A DNA stretch of 64,000 nt from Sphingomonas sp. CCH10-B3 (GCF_001556185.1 NZ_LSIJ01000001.1:1-64000), one strand, 5' to 3'; numbered from the stretch's first letter, positions 43,669 to 56,385 are shown. Notes: a model not told the origin generated them from the letters alone. Translations and numbers: made by a program.

Positions 43669-45665
43669 AGCCAGAAGATTTCAGCGATGTCGCCGATCTC
43701 GCGCGCACGCTCGAGCGGCTGGAGCGGCGGCTGGCGCGCGAGCGTGCGGCCCGCGCCGAGGCCGAGGCGATCGCCGAAAACGGGCTGCGCGCGCTCTATC
43801 TGTCGCAGCAGCGGATCGACCTGCTCCAGCGTATCGCCGCCAAGGCCAATGAGGCCGCCGACGTCCGTGAGGCGCTGATCTATGCCATCACCGAGATTTG
43901 CGCGAGCAACGGCTGGGCATTCGGCAACGTCTTCCTGATCGACCCGGCCGACGGCGACAATCTGATCGCGTCGGACATCTGGTACGCGGCTGACCCCGCC
44001 GGGTTGATGCCCTTCATCGATGATTCGCTTGCGCGCCAGTTCCGCCGTGGTGAAGGGTTGCCGGGGCGCGTGCTCGACAGCCTGGCGCCGCTGTGGCTGA
44101 GCGACATCACCAAGGCCGCCAATTTCCCGCGCCGCGACGTCGCGCGCCAGTGCGGGCTCAATTCGGCCTTCGCCTTTCCGGTCCGCGTGCAGGATCAGGT
44201 GGCCGCGGTGATGGAATTCTTCGCCCGCGACAACCCGGCGGAAGACGCGAGTTTCCTTGCGCTGATGGGCCAGATTGGCACCCAATTGGGCCGCGTGATC
44301 GAACGCGAGCGCTTTGCCGCCAAGCTATTCTACGACGCACTCCACGATCCGCTGACCAACCTGCCCAACCGGGCATTGTTCCGCGATCGCGTCACACGCG
44401 CACTCGAACGGCGCGCGCGCCAGAGCGATTACCGCGTGGCGGTCCTGTTCCTCGATCTCGACGCGTTCAAGTTCATCAACGACAGCCTGGGCCATCAGGC
44501 GGGCGATGCGGTGCTCGTCGGCACCGCCGAACGGCTGAAGCGCGTGCTGGAACGCGGTGCCGCCGACCCGCAAGACCGCTGGCCCGAATGGACGCTCGCG
44601 CGGCTGGGCGGCGACGAATTCACGGTGCTGCTCGAAGGCTTCACCGATGAATGGCAGCCCAAGCGGATCGCGATGCGCCTGCTCGACGCGCTGACCGAAG
44701 CGCACCAGCTTTCCGGGTCGGAAATCCATAGCGCGGGCAGCATCGGGCTGGCCCATGCCGTGACACCGGGGGTGACCGCGCAGGATCTGATGCGCAAGGC
44801 CGATACCGCGATGTACGAGGCCAAGGCGCGCGGGCGCGGCCAGGTCGCGGTGTTCGACGCGGCATTGCGCCAGCGCGCGACGACGCGGCTCAACACCGAA
44901 AATGATCTGCGCGGGGCGCTTCGCCGCGGGGAGTTCCAGCTCTATTACCAGCCGATCGTCGATCTCGGCTCGGATCGGCTGGCGGGCTTCGAGGCCCTGC
45001 TGCGCTGGCAGCGGCGCCCTGGCGAAATCGTCTCGCCGGGCCAGTTCATCGACGTTGCCGAGGAAACCGGGCTGATCGTGATGATCGGCAACTGGGTACT
45101 GCGCGAAGCATGCGAAGCCACGGTCAAATGGCACCGCCGTTTCCCCGACCGTGCGCCGGTGACGATCAGCATCAACGTCTCGCCCCGCCAGTTCCTGCAG
45201 CCGGGCTTTGCCGACATTGTCCGCGATACGATTACCGAAATCGGCATTGCCCCCGATACGATCTCGCTCGAAATTACCGAGAGCATCGCGATCAGCAATC
45301 CCGACCGCGCCGTGCGCATCATGCGCCAGCTGCGCGATCTCGGCGTGCGGATCAGCCTCGACGATTTCGGCACCGGCTATTCATCGCTCGGGCATTTGCA
45401 CCGCTATCCGTTCGACACGCTCAAGCTCGACCGCAGCTTCGTTGCCGAAATGGGCGGCGAGCGCGGCAAGATCGGCCGCGGCATCGTCCGTGCGGTGCTT
45501 GATCTGGCCGCGACGATGGAGCTGAAAGTAATCGCCGAGGGGCTGGAGACGCCGCATCAGCGCAGCGATCTGCGCGCGATGGGCTGTGCCTATGGCCAGG
45601 GATATTTCTATTCGCGCCCGGTCGATCGGGTCGCTGCGGGGATGCTGATCGCGCGCGATCGCTGA
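43656..45665 (+). CDS. GAF-GGDEF-EAL c-di-GMP turnover protein, partner of H-NOX
   Basis: 669 residues: N-terminal coiled coil (ARTLERLERRLARERAARAE), GAF domain about 60-215, GGDEF about 225-400 with intact RLGGDEFTVLL, and EAL about 415-665 with FEALLRW, INVSPRQF, LEITES, LDDFGTGYSSL, KLDRSF and EGLET all present, so the phosphodiesterase should be active. No RxxD inhibitory site is visible just before GGDEF. The ATG lies within the H-NOX gene, arguing that H-NOX regulates this enzyme in response to NO. Confidence 0.93.
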   Translation: MGVLKPEDFSDVADLARTLERLERRLARERAARAEAEAIAENGLRALYLSQQRIDLLQRIAAKANEAADVREALIYAITEICASNGWAFGNVFLIDPADGDNLIASDIWYAADPAGLMPFIDDSLARQFRRGEGLPGRVLDSLAPLWLSDITKAANFPRRDVARQCGLNSAFAFPVRVQDQVAAVMEFFARDNPAEDASFLALMGQIGTQLGRVIERERFAAKLFYDALHDPLTNLPNRALFRDRVTRALERRARQSDYRVAVLFLDLDAFKFINDSLGHQAGDAVLVGTAERLKRVLERGAADPQDRWPEWTLARLGGDEFTVLLEGFTDEWQPKRIAMRLLDALTEAHQLSGSEIHSAGSIGLAHAVTPGVTAQDLMRKADTAMYEAKARGRGQVAVFDAALRQRATTRLNTENDLRGALRRGEFQLYYQPIVDLGSDRLAGFEALLRWQRRPGEIVSPGQFIDVAEETGLIVMIGNWVLREACEATVKWHRRFPDRAPVTISINVSPRQFLQPGFADIVRDTITEIGIAPDTISLEITESIAISNPDRAVRIMRQLRDLGVRISLDDFGTGYSSLGHLHRYPFDTLKLDRSFVAEMGGERGKIGRGIVRAVLDLAATMELKVIAEGLETPHQRSDLRAMGCAYGQGYFYSRPVDRVAAGMLIARDR

Positions 45666-45753
45666 GCCAGCGCCGCGCGGCCCTTCCCGCCCCGCAACAT
45701 TTACGCTATGCGCGCGGCCGATCCTTCATCCCGCAGACATATCAGGACCCTGT

Positions 45754-47589
<1,836 letters not shown>

Positions 47590-47590
47590 G

Positions 47591-48730
47591 TCAGCGGGCG
47601 GCGCCGATGCGCGCCGCCCATTCTTCCTCGCGCTGCGTGTAGGCTGACCGGCCCCGCGGCGCGTCCTCGGCCACCGCCGTGGTATAGAACGCCACTCCCT
47701 TGCCTGTCGCGGGATCGACCCATAGCCCGGACCTGAGCCCGTAAGCTTCGCCGGCATGGCCGATCCGGGTCTTGCCGTCGCCGAACGGGTCGTCGCGGCA
47801 GGCGGCGGGGCGGCCGGGCGCGCCAAGAATCATCACGCCCAGCCCGAATGCGCAGTAGAAGCCGCCCTCGATATCGCCGTTCTGGCCCTCGTAGCGCCAT
47901 ACCGTCTGCGTCATCGCGGCAAGGCTGGCGGCAGAGAGATAGCCGGGGCGGATGAGGGCATCGCCGATCCGGGCGAGGCCCGTGGGGGCGATCCGCATGC
48001 CCCCTTGCGGCGAAAAGAAGCCGCTGCTGTGCGTCAGGCGATATCGGGCGAGATCACAACTGCCGTCCTGTGCCGGGTTGCCGGGGCAGGCGGGCGGGCG
48101 GCCGTGCAGGTCGTCATAGGCGACCTCGCCCCCGGCGCGGTAGAGCACGACGGCGTGTCGCGCCGCCTCGGGGCCGCAGGTCGACCAGTTGAAACAGCCC
48201 GCGATCTTGAGGGGCTCGAACAGCTGATCGGCCATGATCCGGTCGAAGCGCGTGGCCGTAGCGCCTTCCATCACTGCGGCGACCAGCGGGTAGTTGAGAT
48301 TGGCGTAGGCGAAATAGCCTGCACCGTGCGCGGCATCCCACGCGCCGGGCTCGGCCATGCGCGCGGCTAGGTCACCGTCGAGCGGAGTCACATAACCGGC
48401 CGCGTCGCGCACGCCGCTGGTATGCGACAGCAGTTGGCGCAGCGTGATCGGCGCATCGGGGAAAGCCGGGTTGCGCAGGCGCCAGCCGAGATAGGTCGAA
48501 ACGTCGCGGTCGAGATCGAGCGTGCCGCGTTCGACCAGCCGCATCACCGCGAGCGCGACCGCGAGCTTGGAAATCGACGCGACCCGCACCGGATCATCGG
48601 CAGTGACGGGGCGGTGCGTCGCGCGGTCGGCTTCGCCCTCGGCGAGGCGCGCGACGATGCGGTCGCGCTCGAAACGCACCCCGGCTGAAGCGGGCAGCGG
48701 CGTGGCGGAGGCGAGCAGAAGCGCGAACAT
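47591..48730 (-). CDS. Serine hydrolase, beta-lactamase / penicillin-binding-protein class C fold
   Basis: 379 residues from ATG 48730 (a TTG at 48763 adds 11 residues). Signal peptide ending ASAG. Active-site SxxK in ASISKLAVAL, YxN in YFAYANLNYPLV, and a late HxG-like GHAGEAYGLRSGLW. Such secreted S12 hydrolases act as esterases, D-aminopeptidases or peptidoglycan enzymes; true beta-lactamase activity is not indicated. Stop lies 1 nt past typA's stop on the opposite strand. Confidence 0.88.
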   Translation of the reverse strand: MFALLLASATPLPASAGVRFERDRIVARLAEGEADRATHRPVTADDPVRVASISKLAVALAVMRLVERGTLDLDRDVSTYLGWRLRNPAFPDAPITLRQLLSHTSGVRDAAGYVTPLDGDLAARMAEPGAWDAAHGAGYFAYANLNYPLVAAVMEGATATRFDRIMADQLFEPLKIAGCFNWSTCGPEAARHAVVLYRAGGEVAYDDLHGRPPACPGNPAQDGSCDLARYRLTHSSGFFSPQGGMRIAPTGLARIGDALIRPGYLSAASLAAMTQTVWRYEGQNGDIEGGFYCAFGLGVMILGAPGRPAACRDDPFGDGKTRIGHAGEAYGLRSGLWVDPATGKGVAFYTTAVAEDAPRGRSAYTQREEEWAARIGAAR

Positions 48731-48808
48731 GGCCGCGCAGACTGGGCGAAGCGCGGGGTGCAATCAAGCGGCTTGAGCGGTGCCGCGCGGCGCCCTAAGC
48801 CTGCGGCC

Positions 48809-49273
48809 ATGGCGGGGTATGAACTGCGCGAACGGGTGGACCTGCCCGACACGACGCTCGATCGCGCGGGGCTGGCGCTCGGCGCGGGCGGCCTGCTGGG
48901 CGGTGCGGTGTGGCTGCTGCTCGCGCTGGGGAGCGGGACGGCAACCGCGCTGGCGGTGACGACGGCCTTCATCCTCGGGACGGTGTTCACGACGCTCGGC
49001 ATCGCGGCGGTCGGGGTGCCGGTGTGGCTGGTGCTGCACCTGAGTGGTCGCCGGCGGCTGCGGTACGCAGCGATGGCGGGGGCGGCGATCGGCTTTGGCC
49101 TGTTCCTGTTCGCGCAAACCTATGGCTTCGGGTTGCTCGACGCGCCGCCGAGCGATGGCAGCACGCTGCTCTATCGCTGGGCAAGCGCGGTCGCGACCAG
49201 CCTGTTGCTGGCGGGCGTGGCGACGGCGATCGCGACGGTGATGTGGGTGATCGCCTACCGCCCGCGGGGGTGA
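48809..49273 (+). CDS. Four-helix membrane protein of unknown function
   Basis: 154 residues, with membrane helices at about 22-42, 45-68, 78-98 and 118-145. N-terminus charged (YELRERVDLPDTTLDRAG). No family recognised. It is divergent from the serine hydrolase gene and converges with the VOC gene (4-nt gap). Confidence 0.7.
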   Translation: MAGYELRERVDLPDTTLDRAGLALGAGGLLGGAVWLLLALGSGTATALAVTTAFILGTVFTTLGIAAVGVPVWLVLHLSGRRRLRYAAMAGAAIGFGLFLFAQTYGFGLLDAPPSDGSTLLYRWASAVATSLLLAGVATAIATVMWVIAYRPRG

Positions 49274-49277
49274 GCGA

Positions 49278-49676
49278 TCAGGCTGGCCCGACCCGATAGG
49301 CGCACAGCTTGTTGCCCTCGGGATCGCGGAAATACGCACCGTAAAAGGCTTGCGGCCCTTCGTCGCCACGCAGCCCGGGCGGGCCATCGCAGCTGCCGCC
49401 GAGTTCGAGTGCCTTTGCGTGAAATGCATCGACCTTGGCACGCTCGTCGAAGGGGATTGCGAGCATGTTGCCATTGCCCGGCATGGCCGCCGCGCGGTTA
49501 TATGGCCGGGTCACTGCGATCCCGGGCTTGTCCCAACCCATGCCCCATAGCGTGAAGCTGCCCGCCTCTTCGCCGAATTCCATGATGCGCGTGGCACCGA
49601 TCGAGCCGAGCAGCCCATCGTAAAAGGCTCGCGCCTTGTCGACATCATTAGTGCCGAGCGTTGCATAGCCAATCAT
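49278..49676 (-). CDS. VOC-family protein, paralogue of 11320-11694
   Basis: 132 residues: MIGYATLGTNDVDKARAFYD at the start and GAYFRDPEGNKLCAYRVG at the end, closely following the VOC protein at 11320. Possible metal ligands are few, as in its paralogue. Substrate unknown. Confidence 0.87.
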   Translation of the reverse strand: MIGYATLGTNDVDKARAFYDGLLGSIGATRIMEFGEEAGSFTLWGMGWDKPGIAVTRPYNRAAAMPGNGNMLAIPFDERAKVDAFHAKALELGGSCDGPPGLRGDEGPQAFYGAYFRDPEGNKLCAYRVGPA

Positions 49677-49715
49677 CGCATTCCTCTCCTTTGTCGTGTC
49701 AGGTCGGTTCGGGTG

Positions 49716-50159
49716 TCAGCAGCCGCCCAGCCGTCGCCCGGTGGTGAGTGACTTCATTGTCATCGACATCCGGCCGGACATGACCCCGGTCCCAGACACC
49801 GCATAGCTGGTCGGCGTGTAGGTCCCCTGCGAGACAACCCGCATCGTGCCGCCCGGGCGCGCGCAGACGAGTTCGCTCGCGATTTTGCCACCCGCAGCCG
49901 AATAGCGGACGAAGCGGCACGATTTATCGGCGTTCATCGCAGCTTGGGGGCCAGAGGCGGCCTGCTGCGGCGTGACGCAGCTGGTAACGACCACAGGGCG
50001 GCCCTTCATCGCGGCGGCGATGCCGGGAGGCGCGCCCTTTAGCTGGACGTCGAGAATCTCGACGCGGTTCTCCCACTTGCCGGGTTGGATGATTGGTCCC
50101 GGCGGCGCGGCGGCAACCGCCAGTAGAGCGACCGAAACCCCGATCATGAAGCGTGCCAT
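49716..50159 (-). CDS. DUF3617-type exported protein
   Basis: 147 residues with a signal peptide (MARFMIGVSVALLAVAAAPP) and the DUF3617 pattern: IQPGKWENRVEILDVQLKG, TSCVTPQQA, SCRFVRYSAAGGKIASELVC, ending MSMTMKSLTTGRRLGGC with four cysteines. Periplasmic, function unknown. Divergent from uvrB. Confidence 0.85.
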   Translation of the reverse strand: MARFMIGVSVALLAVAAAPPGPIIQPGKWENRVEILDVQLKGAPPGIAAAMKGRPVVVTSCVTPQQAASGPQAAMNADKSCRFVRYSAAGGKIASELVCARPGGTMRVVSQGTYTPTSYAVSGTGVMSGRMSMTMKSLTTGRRLGGC

Positions 50160-50235
50160 CGACCCATCTCCCCCAGCCCAGAGCGACTCGGTACGCGCGT
50201 TGCTTATGGCGCGATAATCCCCATATGTTCCGCTG

Positions 50236-52443
<2,208 letters not shown>

Positions 52444-52458
52444 GAGCAAACTTGAGGT

Positions 52459-52484
52459 TGACCGAATATAGTATTTTTCGGTCA
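52459..52484. promoter_or_regulatory. Inverted repeat upstream of the hicAB unit
   Basis: TGACCGAA (52459-52466), 10-nt AT-rich spacer, TTCGGTCA (52477-52484): a perfect 8-bp inverted repeat. It could be an operator for the HicAB module or a weak uvrB terminator; no T-run follows, which favours an operator. Confidence 0.45.
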
Positions 52485-52556
52485 GAAGAATTGGCCTGTC
52501 TTCATGGTTGGCTATCTGTACCATTTGGGTCATTAAAATGCTGGAGGGAGCATTCT

Positions 52557-52634
52557 ATGATCCGCAGCTTTGCCCACCCACGAAGCTATGCCGTCTTTAA
52601 CCGCCGCTCATGCGGAACTGGCGCGCGCCAATGA
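52557..52634 (+). CDS. 25-aa micro-ORF coupled to hicA
   Basis: ATG at 52557 behind a strong GGAGGGAG, stop TGA (52632-52634) overlapping the hicA ATG as ATGA. hicA itself has no Shine-Dalgarno, so translation of this micro-ORF probably delivers ribosomes to hicA. The peptide starts MIRSFAHPRSYAVF; function, if any, unknown. Confidence 0.45.
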   Translation: MIRSFAHPRSYAVFNRRSCGTGARQ

Positions 52635-52885
52635 CCAAGATCGGCAAACTTCACGCTTGGATCCTCGCGAACCCGCGTTCCTCAATCCCGTTTCCTGATT
52701 TCGAGCGGTTGGTCGTTGCGTTCGGTTTCGAGCTGCGCCGAACGACCGGGAGCCATCGCCAATATGCGCGGCCCGACATCCCTTACGTCGTCAACATTCA
52801 GCCGCGCGGCAAAGAGGCGAAGAGCTATCAAATTCAGCAATTCCTCGCTATATGCGATCAATATGCGTTGACACTGGACGACTGA
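52631..52885 (+). CDS. hicA: HicA-type mRNA interferase toxin
   Basis: 84 residues, dsRNA-binding-like fold. Seen: ELRRTTGSHRQYARPD with the catalytic His42 in the GSH motif, and a C-terminal YQIQQFLAI helix. HicA degrades mRNA and is neutralised by HicB. hicB starts 1 nt after its stop. A little longer than the shortest HicA proteins (about 60 residues) but complete. Confidence 0.88.
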   Translation: MTKIGKLHAWILANPRSSIPFPDFERLVVAFGFELRRTTGSHRQYARPDIPYVVNIQPRGKEAKSYQIQQFLAICDQYALTLDD

Positions 52886-52886
52886 A

Positions 52887-53114
52887 TTGCCGCGCTATCA
52901 CATCGAATTATTCTGGTATGAAGACGATGCATGCTGGGTTGCCAACGTGCCCGACCTGAAAACCTGTTCGGCGCACGGCGACACGCCGGAGGAAGCGCTG
53001 GCGGAAGTGCAGGTAGCGATGCAGGGGTGGCTCGAAGTCGCGAGAGATATGGGATTTCCGATCCCCGAACCGCGCTATCGACCTGCCGATCTAGCAAGCA
53101 AGTTCGCCGCCTAA
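52887..53114 (+). CDS. hicB: HicB-family antitoxin
   Basis: 75 residues from a TTG start 1 nt after the hicA stop. Degenerate RNase-H-like fold: YHIELFWYEDDACWVANVPD, LKTCSAHGDTPEEALAEVQV, AMQGWLEVARDMGFPIPEPR. There is no C-terminal DNA-binding domain, so regulation of the operon would need a different factor. Convergent with the PRC-barrel gene, stops overlapping. Confidence 0.88.
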   Translation: MPRYHIELFWYEDDACWVANVPDLKTCSAHGDTPEEALAEVQVAMQGWLEVARDMGFPIPEPRYRPADLASKFAA

Positions 53115-53485
53115 CCCAGCGTCAGATCCTCGCGCCCGACGCCATAATATTGCGCGACCCGGTCGGCATAGGCCTGGTCGAACTCCGGCGGACTGTTCGC
53201 CCAGCTCGGGCCGCCTTCGAGCACGCGGCGGTCGATGGTCACGACATAGCGGTCGCCGACCGGATCGTAGGACAGCAGCTCGAACGGCAGCGGATAGAAC
53301 GCCTTGCCCAGTCCCAGAAAGCCGCCGATCGTCAGCACGACGTAAAGCGCCTCCCCGGTCCGCTTCTGGATCATATAGGCGTGGACATGGCCGATCTTGT
53401 CGCCGTCGCGGCTGTGCACCAGCATCGTGTCGGCGCGGTTCGACTGGATCAGCAATTGGGTGGCGTGGTCGGCGGCGGTCATCAT
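53111..53485 (-). CDS. PRC-barrel domain protein
   Basis: 124 residues from an ATG behind AGGAGAGC. PRC-barrel: SRDGDKIGHVHAYMIQKRTG, ALYVVLTIGGFLGLGKAFYP, LPFELLSYDPVGDRYVVTID. Such domains bind RNA or membrane/protein partners; known roles include rRNA processing and photosynthetic reaction centre, none indicated here. Confidence 0.85.
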   Translation of the reverse strand: MMTAADHATQLLIQSNRADTMLVHSRDGDKIGHVHAYMIQKRTGEALYVVLTIGGFLGLGKAFYPLPFELLSYDPVGDRYVVTIDRRVLEGGPSWANSPPEFDQAYADRVAQYYGVGREDLTLG

Positions 53486-53549
53486 GCTCTCCTGATGCCT
53501 GCTCAACCGGTGGCGTAACGAAGGGTTCCCCAGGGCGACCGCCGCCAAG

Positions 53550-54089
53550 CTATCGATCGAGCGAGCGCGCTGCGATGACGGCTTCGATGAAGTCGGCGCG
53601 CTCGGCGACCGAAGTCTTGGGCAAATCGACGATCGCATAGCCCAGCGCGGGGTAGCCATGCACAAGGCGATCATATTCGGCGGTCGCCGCTGCCAAGTCA
53701 TGCCGACGATCGCTGTCGGTCGTGTAGATTTGCGGCCACGGCGGCGCCATGAAAACGGTCGGCGCGTAGCAGTGTTCGAGGACCAACGCACGGCGGGAAC
53801 TATCGCCAGTCAGCGCCTCGAGCCCGAGAACGGCATCGATCAGGCCGCGATCAAAAAACGTCGGCGCGGGCCGCGTCAGGGCCTCGGCGCGATCGACCAG
53901 CGCCAGTTCAATCGCGCGCTCGAGGAAGCCGGCCAAATCCTCCCATGGCATCGGCCCGCCCTGCGCGATGATCCGGCGGCCGGGCTCGGCGGCGACATGA
54001 TGGCCGCGACGGGCCAACTCGGCGATGATCGACGACTTGCCGCCGCCCGAGCAGCCCGAAATGACGAACAATCGATCACGCGCGGCCAT
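53550..54089 (-). CDS. P-loop NTPase (AAA_28-type kinase-like)
   Basis: 179 residues. Walker A GCSGGGKSSI at residues 12-21, EPGRRIIAQGG, FFDRGLIDAVLGLEAL (Asp of a nucleoside-kinase-like lid region), YTTDSDRRHDLAAATAEYDR and a C-terminal IVDLPKTSVAERADFI. Likely a small-molecule or nucleotide kinase. The ATG overlaps the MHS transporter stop by 1 nt (TGATG), so the two are translationally coupled. Confidence 0.8.
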   Translation of the reverse strand: MAARDRLFVISGCSGGGKSSIIAELARRGHHVAAEPGRRIIAQGGPMPWEDLAGFLERAIELALVDRAEALTRPAPTFFDRGLIDAVLGLEALTGDSSRRALVLEHCYAPTVFMAPPWPQIYTTDSDRRHDLAAATAEYDRLVHGYPALGYAIVDLPKTSVAERADFIEAVIAARSLDR

Positions 54090-55369
54090 CAATCCTCGGC
54101 GATCAGGCTGGTCCGTTTCGTGTCGGGCATCAGCGCGAAGCCCAGCGTTGCGAGCGCGATGATGGCGGTGACGTACCAGTAGAATACCGACTCCAGATGC
54201 GCGTTCTTCAGCCACAGCGCGACATATTCGGCAGTCCCGCCAAAGATCGTGTTGCCGATCGCATAGGGCAGCGCGACGCCCAAAGTGCGGACCGCGGGCG
54301 GGAAGAGCTCGGCCTTGATCAGCCCCGAAATCGATGTGTAGGCGCTCAGCAGCAGCAGCGGCACTAGCACAAGGCCGAACGCGGCCGCCGTCGACGTCGT
54401 CGCCGCGAGCGCGCTGAACACCGGCACCGATACCAGTATGCCGCCGATGCCGAACAGCAGCAGCATCGGCTTCCGCCCCACGCGGTCGGAGATCGCCCCG
54501 AACACCGGCTGCGCAACCATATAGGCGATCAGCGCCAGCGTCATGATCTCGGTCGCGGTCTGGCGGCCGAAGCCGCTCGTGTTGACCAGGAATTTCTGCA
54601 TGTACGTCGTGTAGGCATAGAAGGCGCAGGACCCGCCGCCGCTGATCGCGACGACGATCAGGAATTCGCGTGGGTGCGCCATCCACAGGCTGCGCGCGGT
54701 CGATTTGGCGCGGCCCTTGTCGAGTTTTTCGAACGCTTCGGTCTCGGCGAGGTTGCGGCGCAAGACATAGACCAGCAGCGCGAGCGCCGCGCCGATCGCA
54801 AAGGCGATCCGCCAGCCCCAGGCTTCGAGTGCCGTTTCGTCGAGCAGCGCCTGCAGGATCAGCGTCACGCCGAGCGCCAGCAATTGCCCGCCGATCAGCG
54901 TGACATATTGGAAGCTCGCCCAGAAACCGCGGTTCCGGCGCGTCGCCATTTCAGAGAGGTAGGTGGCGCTCGCGCCATATTCGCCGCCGACCGACAGCCC
55001 CTGCAGCATCCGTGCGATCACCAGCAGCGTCGGCGCGAGCACGCCCGCCTGCGCATAGGTCGGCGCGACCGCAATCATCAGCGATCCGCCGCACATCAAC
55101 CCCACCGACAACGCGAGCCCCGCCTTGCGCCCGTGGCGGTCGCCATAGCTCCCCATCACCCACGCGCCGATCGGCCGCATCAGAAATCCGACCGCGAAGA
55201 TCGCCGCCGTGCTCAGCAGTTGCGCGGTCTGGTCGGTGCCCGGGAAAAAGCTCGGCGCGAAATAGATCGTCAGCGCCGAATAGGCGTACCAATCATACCA
55301 TTCGACCAGATTGCCCGCCGATCCGCCGACGATTGCGGTCAGCCGCTTGCGATCCATGCTTCCTGCCAT
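54089..55369 (-). CDS. MHS-family MFS transporter (alpha-ketoglutarate permease-like)
   Basis: 426 residues, 12 predicted helices. Seen: GNLVEWYDWYAYSALTIYFA near the start, GSYGDRHGRKAGL (loop 2-3 motif), GEYGASATYLSEMATRRNRG (MHS signature), SDRVGRKPMLLLFGIGGILV (second motif), ending LMPDTKRTSLI. The family imports organic acids such as 2-oxoglutarate, citrate or proline/betaine with protons; substrate not certain. Confidence 0.92.
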   Translation of the reverse strand: MAGSMDRKRLTAIVGGSAGNLVEWYDWYAYSALTIYFAPSFFPGTDQTAQLLSTAAIFAVGFLMRPIGAWVMGSYGDRHGRKAGLALSVGLMCGGSLMIAVAPTYAQAGVLAPTLLVIARMLQGLSVGGEYGASATYLSEMATRRNRGFWASFQYVTLIGGQLLALGVTLILQALLDETALEAWGWRIAFAIGAALALLVYVLRRNLAETEAFEKLDKGRAKSTARSLWMAHPREFLIVVAISGGGSCAFYAYTTYMQKFLVNTSGFGRQTATEIMTLALIAYMVAQPVFGAISDRVGRKPMLLLFGIGGILVSVPVFSALAATTSTAAAFGLVLVPLLLLSAYTSISGLIKAELFPPAVRTLGVALPYAIGNTIFGGTAEYVALWLKNAHLESVFYWYVTAIIALATLGFALMPDTKRTSLIAED

Positions 55370-55470
55370 GGCGCTAACTTGCCGATGCGCGCGGTGAAGG
55401 GAAGCGCTTTGTCGGCCCGGCGGGTGCGGAAGCGGTTGAGCCTGCCCGGCGCTTCGCCCATAGCAAGGGC

Positions 55471-56019
55471 ATGCGCTTCGTTACGCCCGCCCTTGCTCTC
55501 GTGCTGCTCGCCAGCGCTTGTGCCTCCGCGCCGCCGCCGCCGCCCGCGGTCGCCGCTGCGCCGGTCGCTGTGCCGGCGCCACCGCCTGCACCGATGCCGG
55601 TAGCTGCTCCGGCGACCCCGCGCGGCGACTGGCGCGACTGGCCATTGACGCCGGGGGATTGGGTGTACCGGCAGGACGCGCGCGGATCGATCGCACTGTT
55701 CGGGCGGCCCGGCAGCGACGCCGAAGTGACGCTGCGCTGCGACCGGGCAGCGGCGGTGCTCTATCTGTCGCGGCGCGGAACGGTGCCAGGCAATGCGCCG
55801 ATGACAGTACGGACGACCAGCGCGGTGCGTACGCTCGCAACGCGCCCGACCGGCGGGTCACCTGCCTATGTCGCCGTGACGCTCGCAGTGCGCGATCCGT
55901 TGCTTGACGCAATGGGCTATAGCCGGGGGCGTTTCGTGATCGAACAGGCCGGGATGCCGGTGCTGGTGGTCCCTGCCTGGGCCGAAATCCTGCGGGTCGC
56001 AGAGGATTGTCGCGGTTAA
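55471..56019 (+). CDS. Hypothetical lipoprotein
   Basis: 182 residues: lipobox LLASAC at about residues 12-17, a long Pro/Ala linker (about 20-50), then a globular domain WPLTPGDWVYRQDARGSIAL, FGRPGSDAEVTLRCDR, ending RVAEDC. Two Cys in the domain may pair. Function unknown; envelope-anchored. Confidence 0.8.
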   Translation: MRFVTPALALVLLASACASAPPPPPAVAAAPVAVPAPPPAPMPVAAPATPRGDWRDWPLTPGDWVYRQDARGSIALFGRPGSDAEVTLRCDRAAAVLYLSRRGTVPGNAPMTVRTTSAVRTLATRPTGGSPAYVAVTLAVRDPLLDAMGYSRGRFVIEQAGMPVLVVPAWAEILRVAEDCRG

Positions 56020-56097
56020 CGCGAGCGGTTCGGCCCGAGCCCGGCGCAGTCCTTATTATTGGGGCCAAAAGAAAATCATTACAAGGCTTGCATGTCC

Positions 56098-56111
56098 GAA
56101 TCACATGATTC
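56098..56111. promoter_or_regulatory. Palindrome upstream of the structured RNA
   Basis: GAATCA-CA-TGATTC, a perfect 6+2+6 inverted repeat, 57 nt before the extended Shine-Dalgarno. It may be a binding site. A TATAGT (56139-56144) and a small hairpin CGCTC-AGGCA-GAGCG (56124-56138) lie between it and the micro-ORF; I see no good -35 box. Confidence 0.35.
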
Positions 56112-56170
56112 AAACAGGAGTCGCGCTCAGGCAGAGCGTATAGTTTCAACTGGCGAAAGGAGGTGATCCG

Positions 56171-56227
56171 ATGTCTCATGGTTCAGCAATGGGGTCGGTT
56201 CAGTTCGTTCGGGGGACGCGCCGCTGA
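56171..56227 (+). CDS. 18-aa micro-ORF behind a maximal Shine-Dalgarno
   Basis: ATG one base after a 15-nt complement of the 16S tail (core GGAGG at 56159-56163, 7 nt spacing), ending TGA just before hairpin 1. Peptide MSHGSAMGSVQFVRGTRR. No known function; could be a leader peptide or the coding part of a dual-function RNA. Confidence 0.45.
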   Translation: MSHGSAMGSVQFVRGTRR

Positions 56228-56336
56228 TCCGCCGGGCCTGACGGGGGGTATCCTCCCCCAGTCAACGTTAAGGCCCACAGGATTGGCGGTCCGCATGGTC
56301 TCCCGGGCTGGAGCATCCGGCCGCTGACCATGTTAG

Positions 56337-56385
56337 GAGGTTGCCGGGGAGGTGCGAGGCATCCCCCGGCAGCCTCTTTTCATTT
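56337..56385 (+). terminator. Intrinsic terminator before the amidase gene
   Basis: Stem GAGGTTGCCGGGGA (56337-56350) pairs with TCCCCCGGCAGCCTC (56362-56376), loop about 11 nt, followed by TTTTCATTT. Confidence 0.8.

Noticed and set aside
50160..50235. LexA operator in front of uvrB
   Set aside because: No GTTC-N7-GTTC or similar direct repeat could be found by eye in this interval.
56155..56169. Fragment of a 16S rRNA gene on the minus strand (3' tail sequence)
   Set aside because: Only the last 15 nt match and the flanks are unrelated to rRNA; better explained as an extended Shine-Dalgarno.
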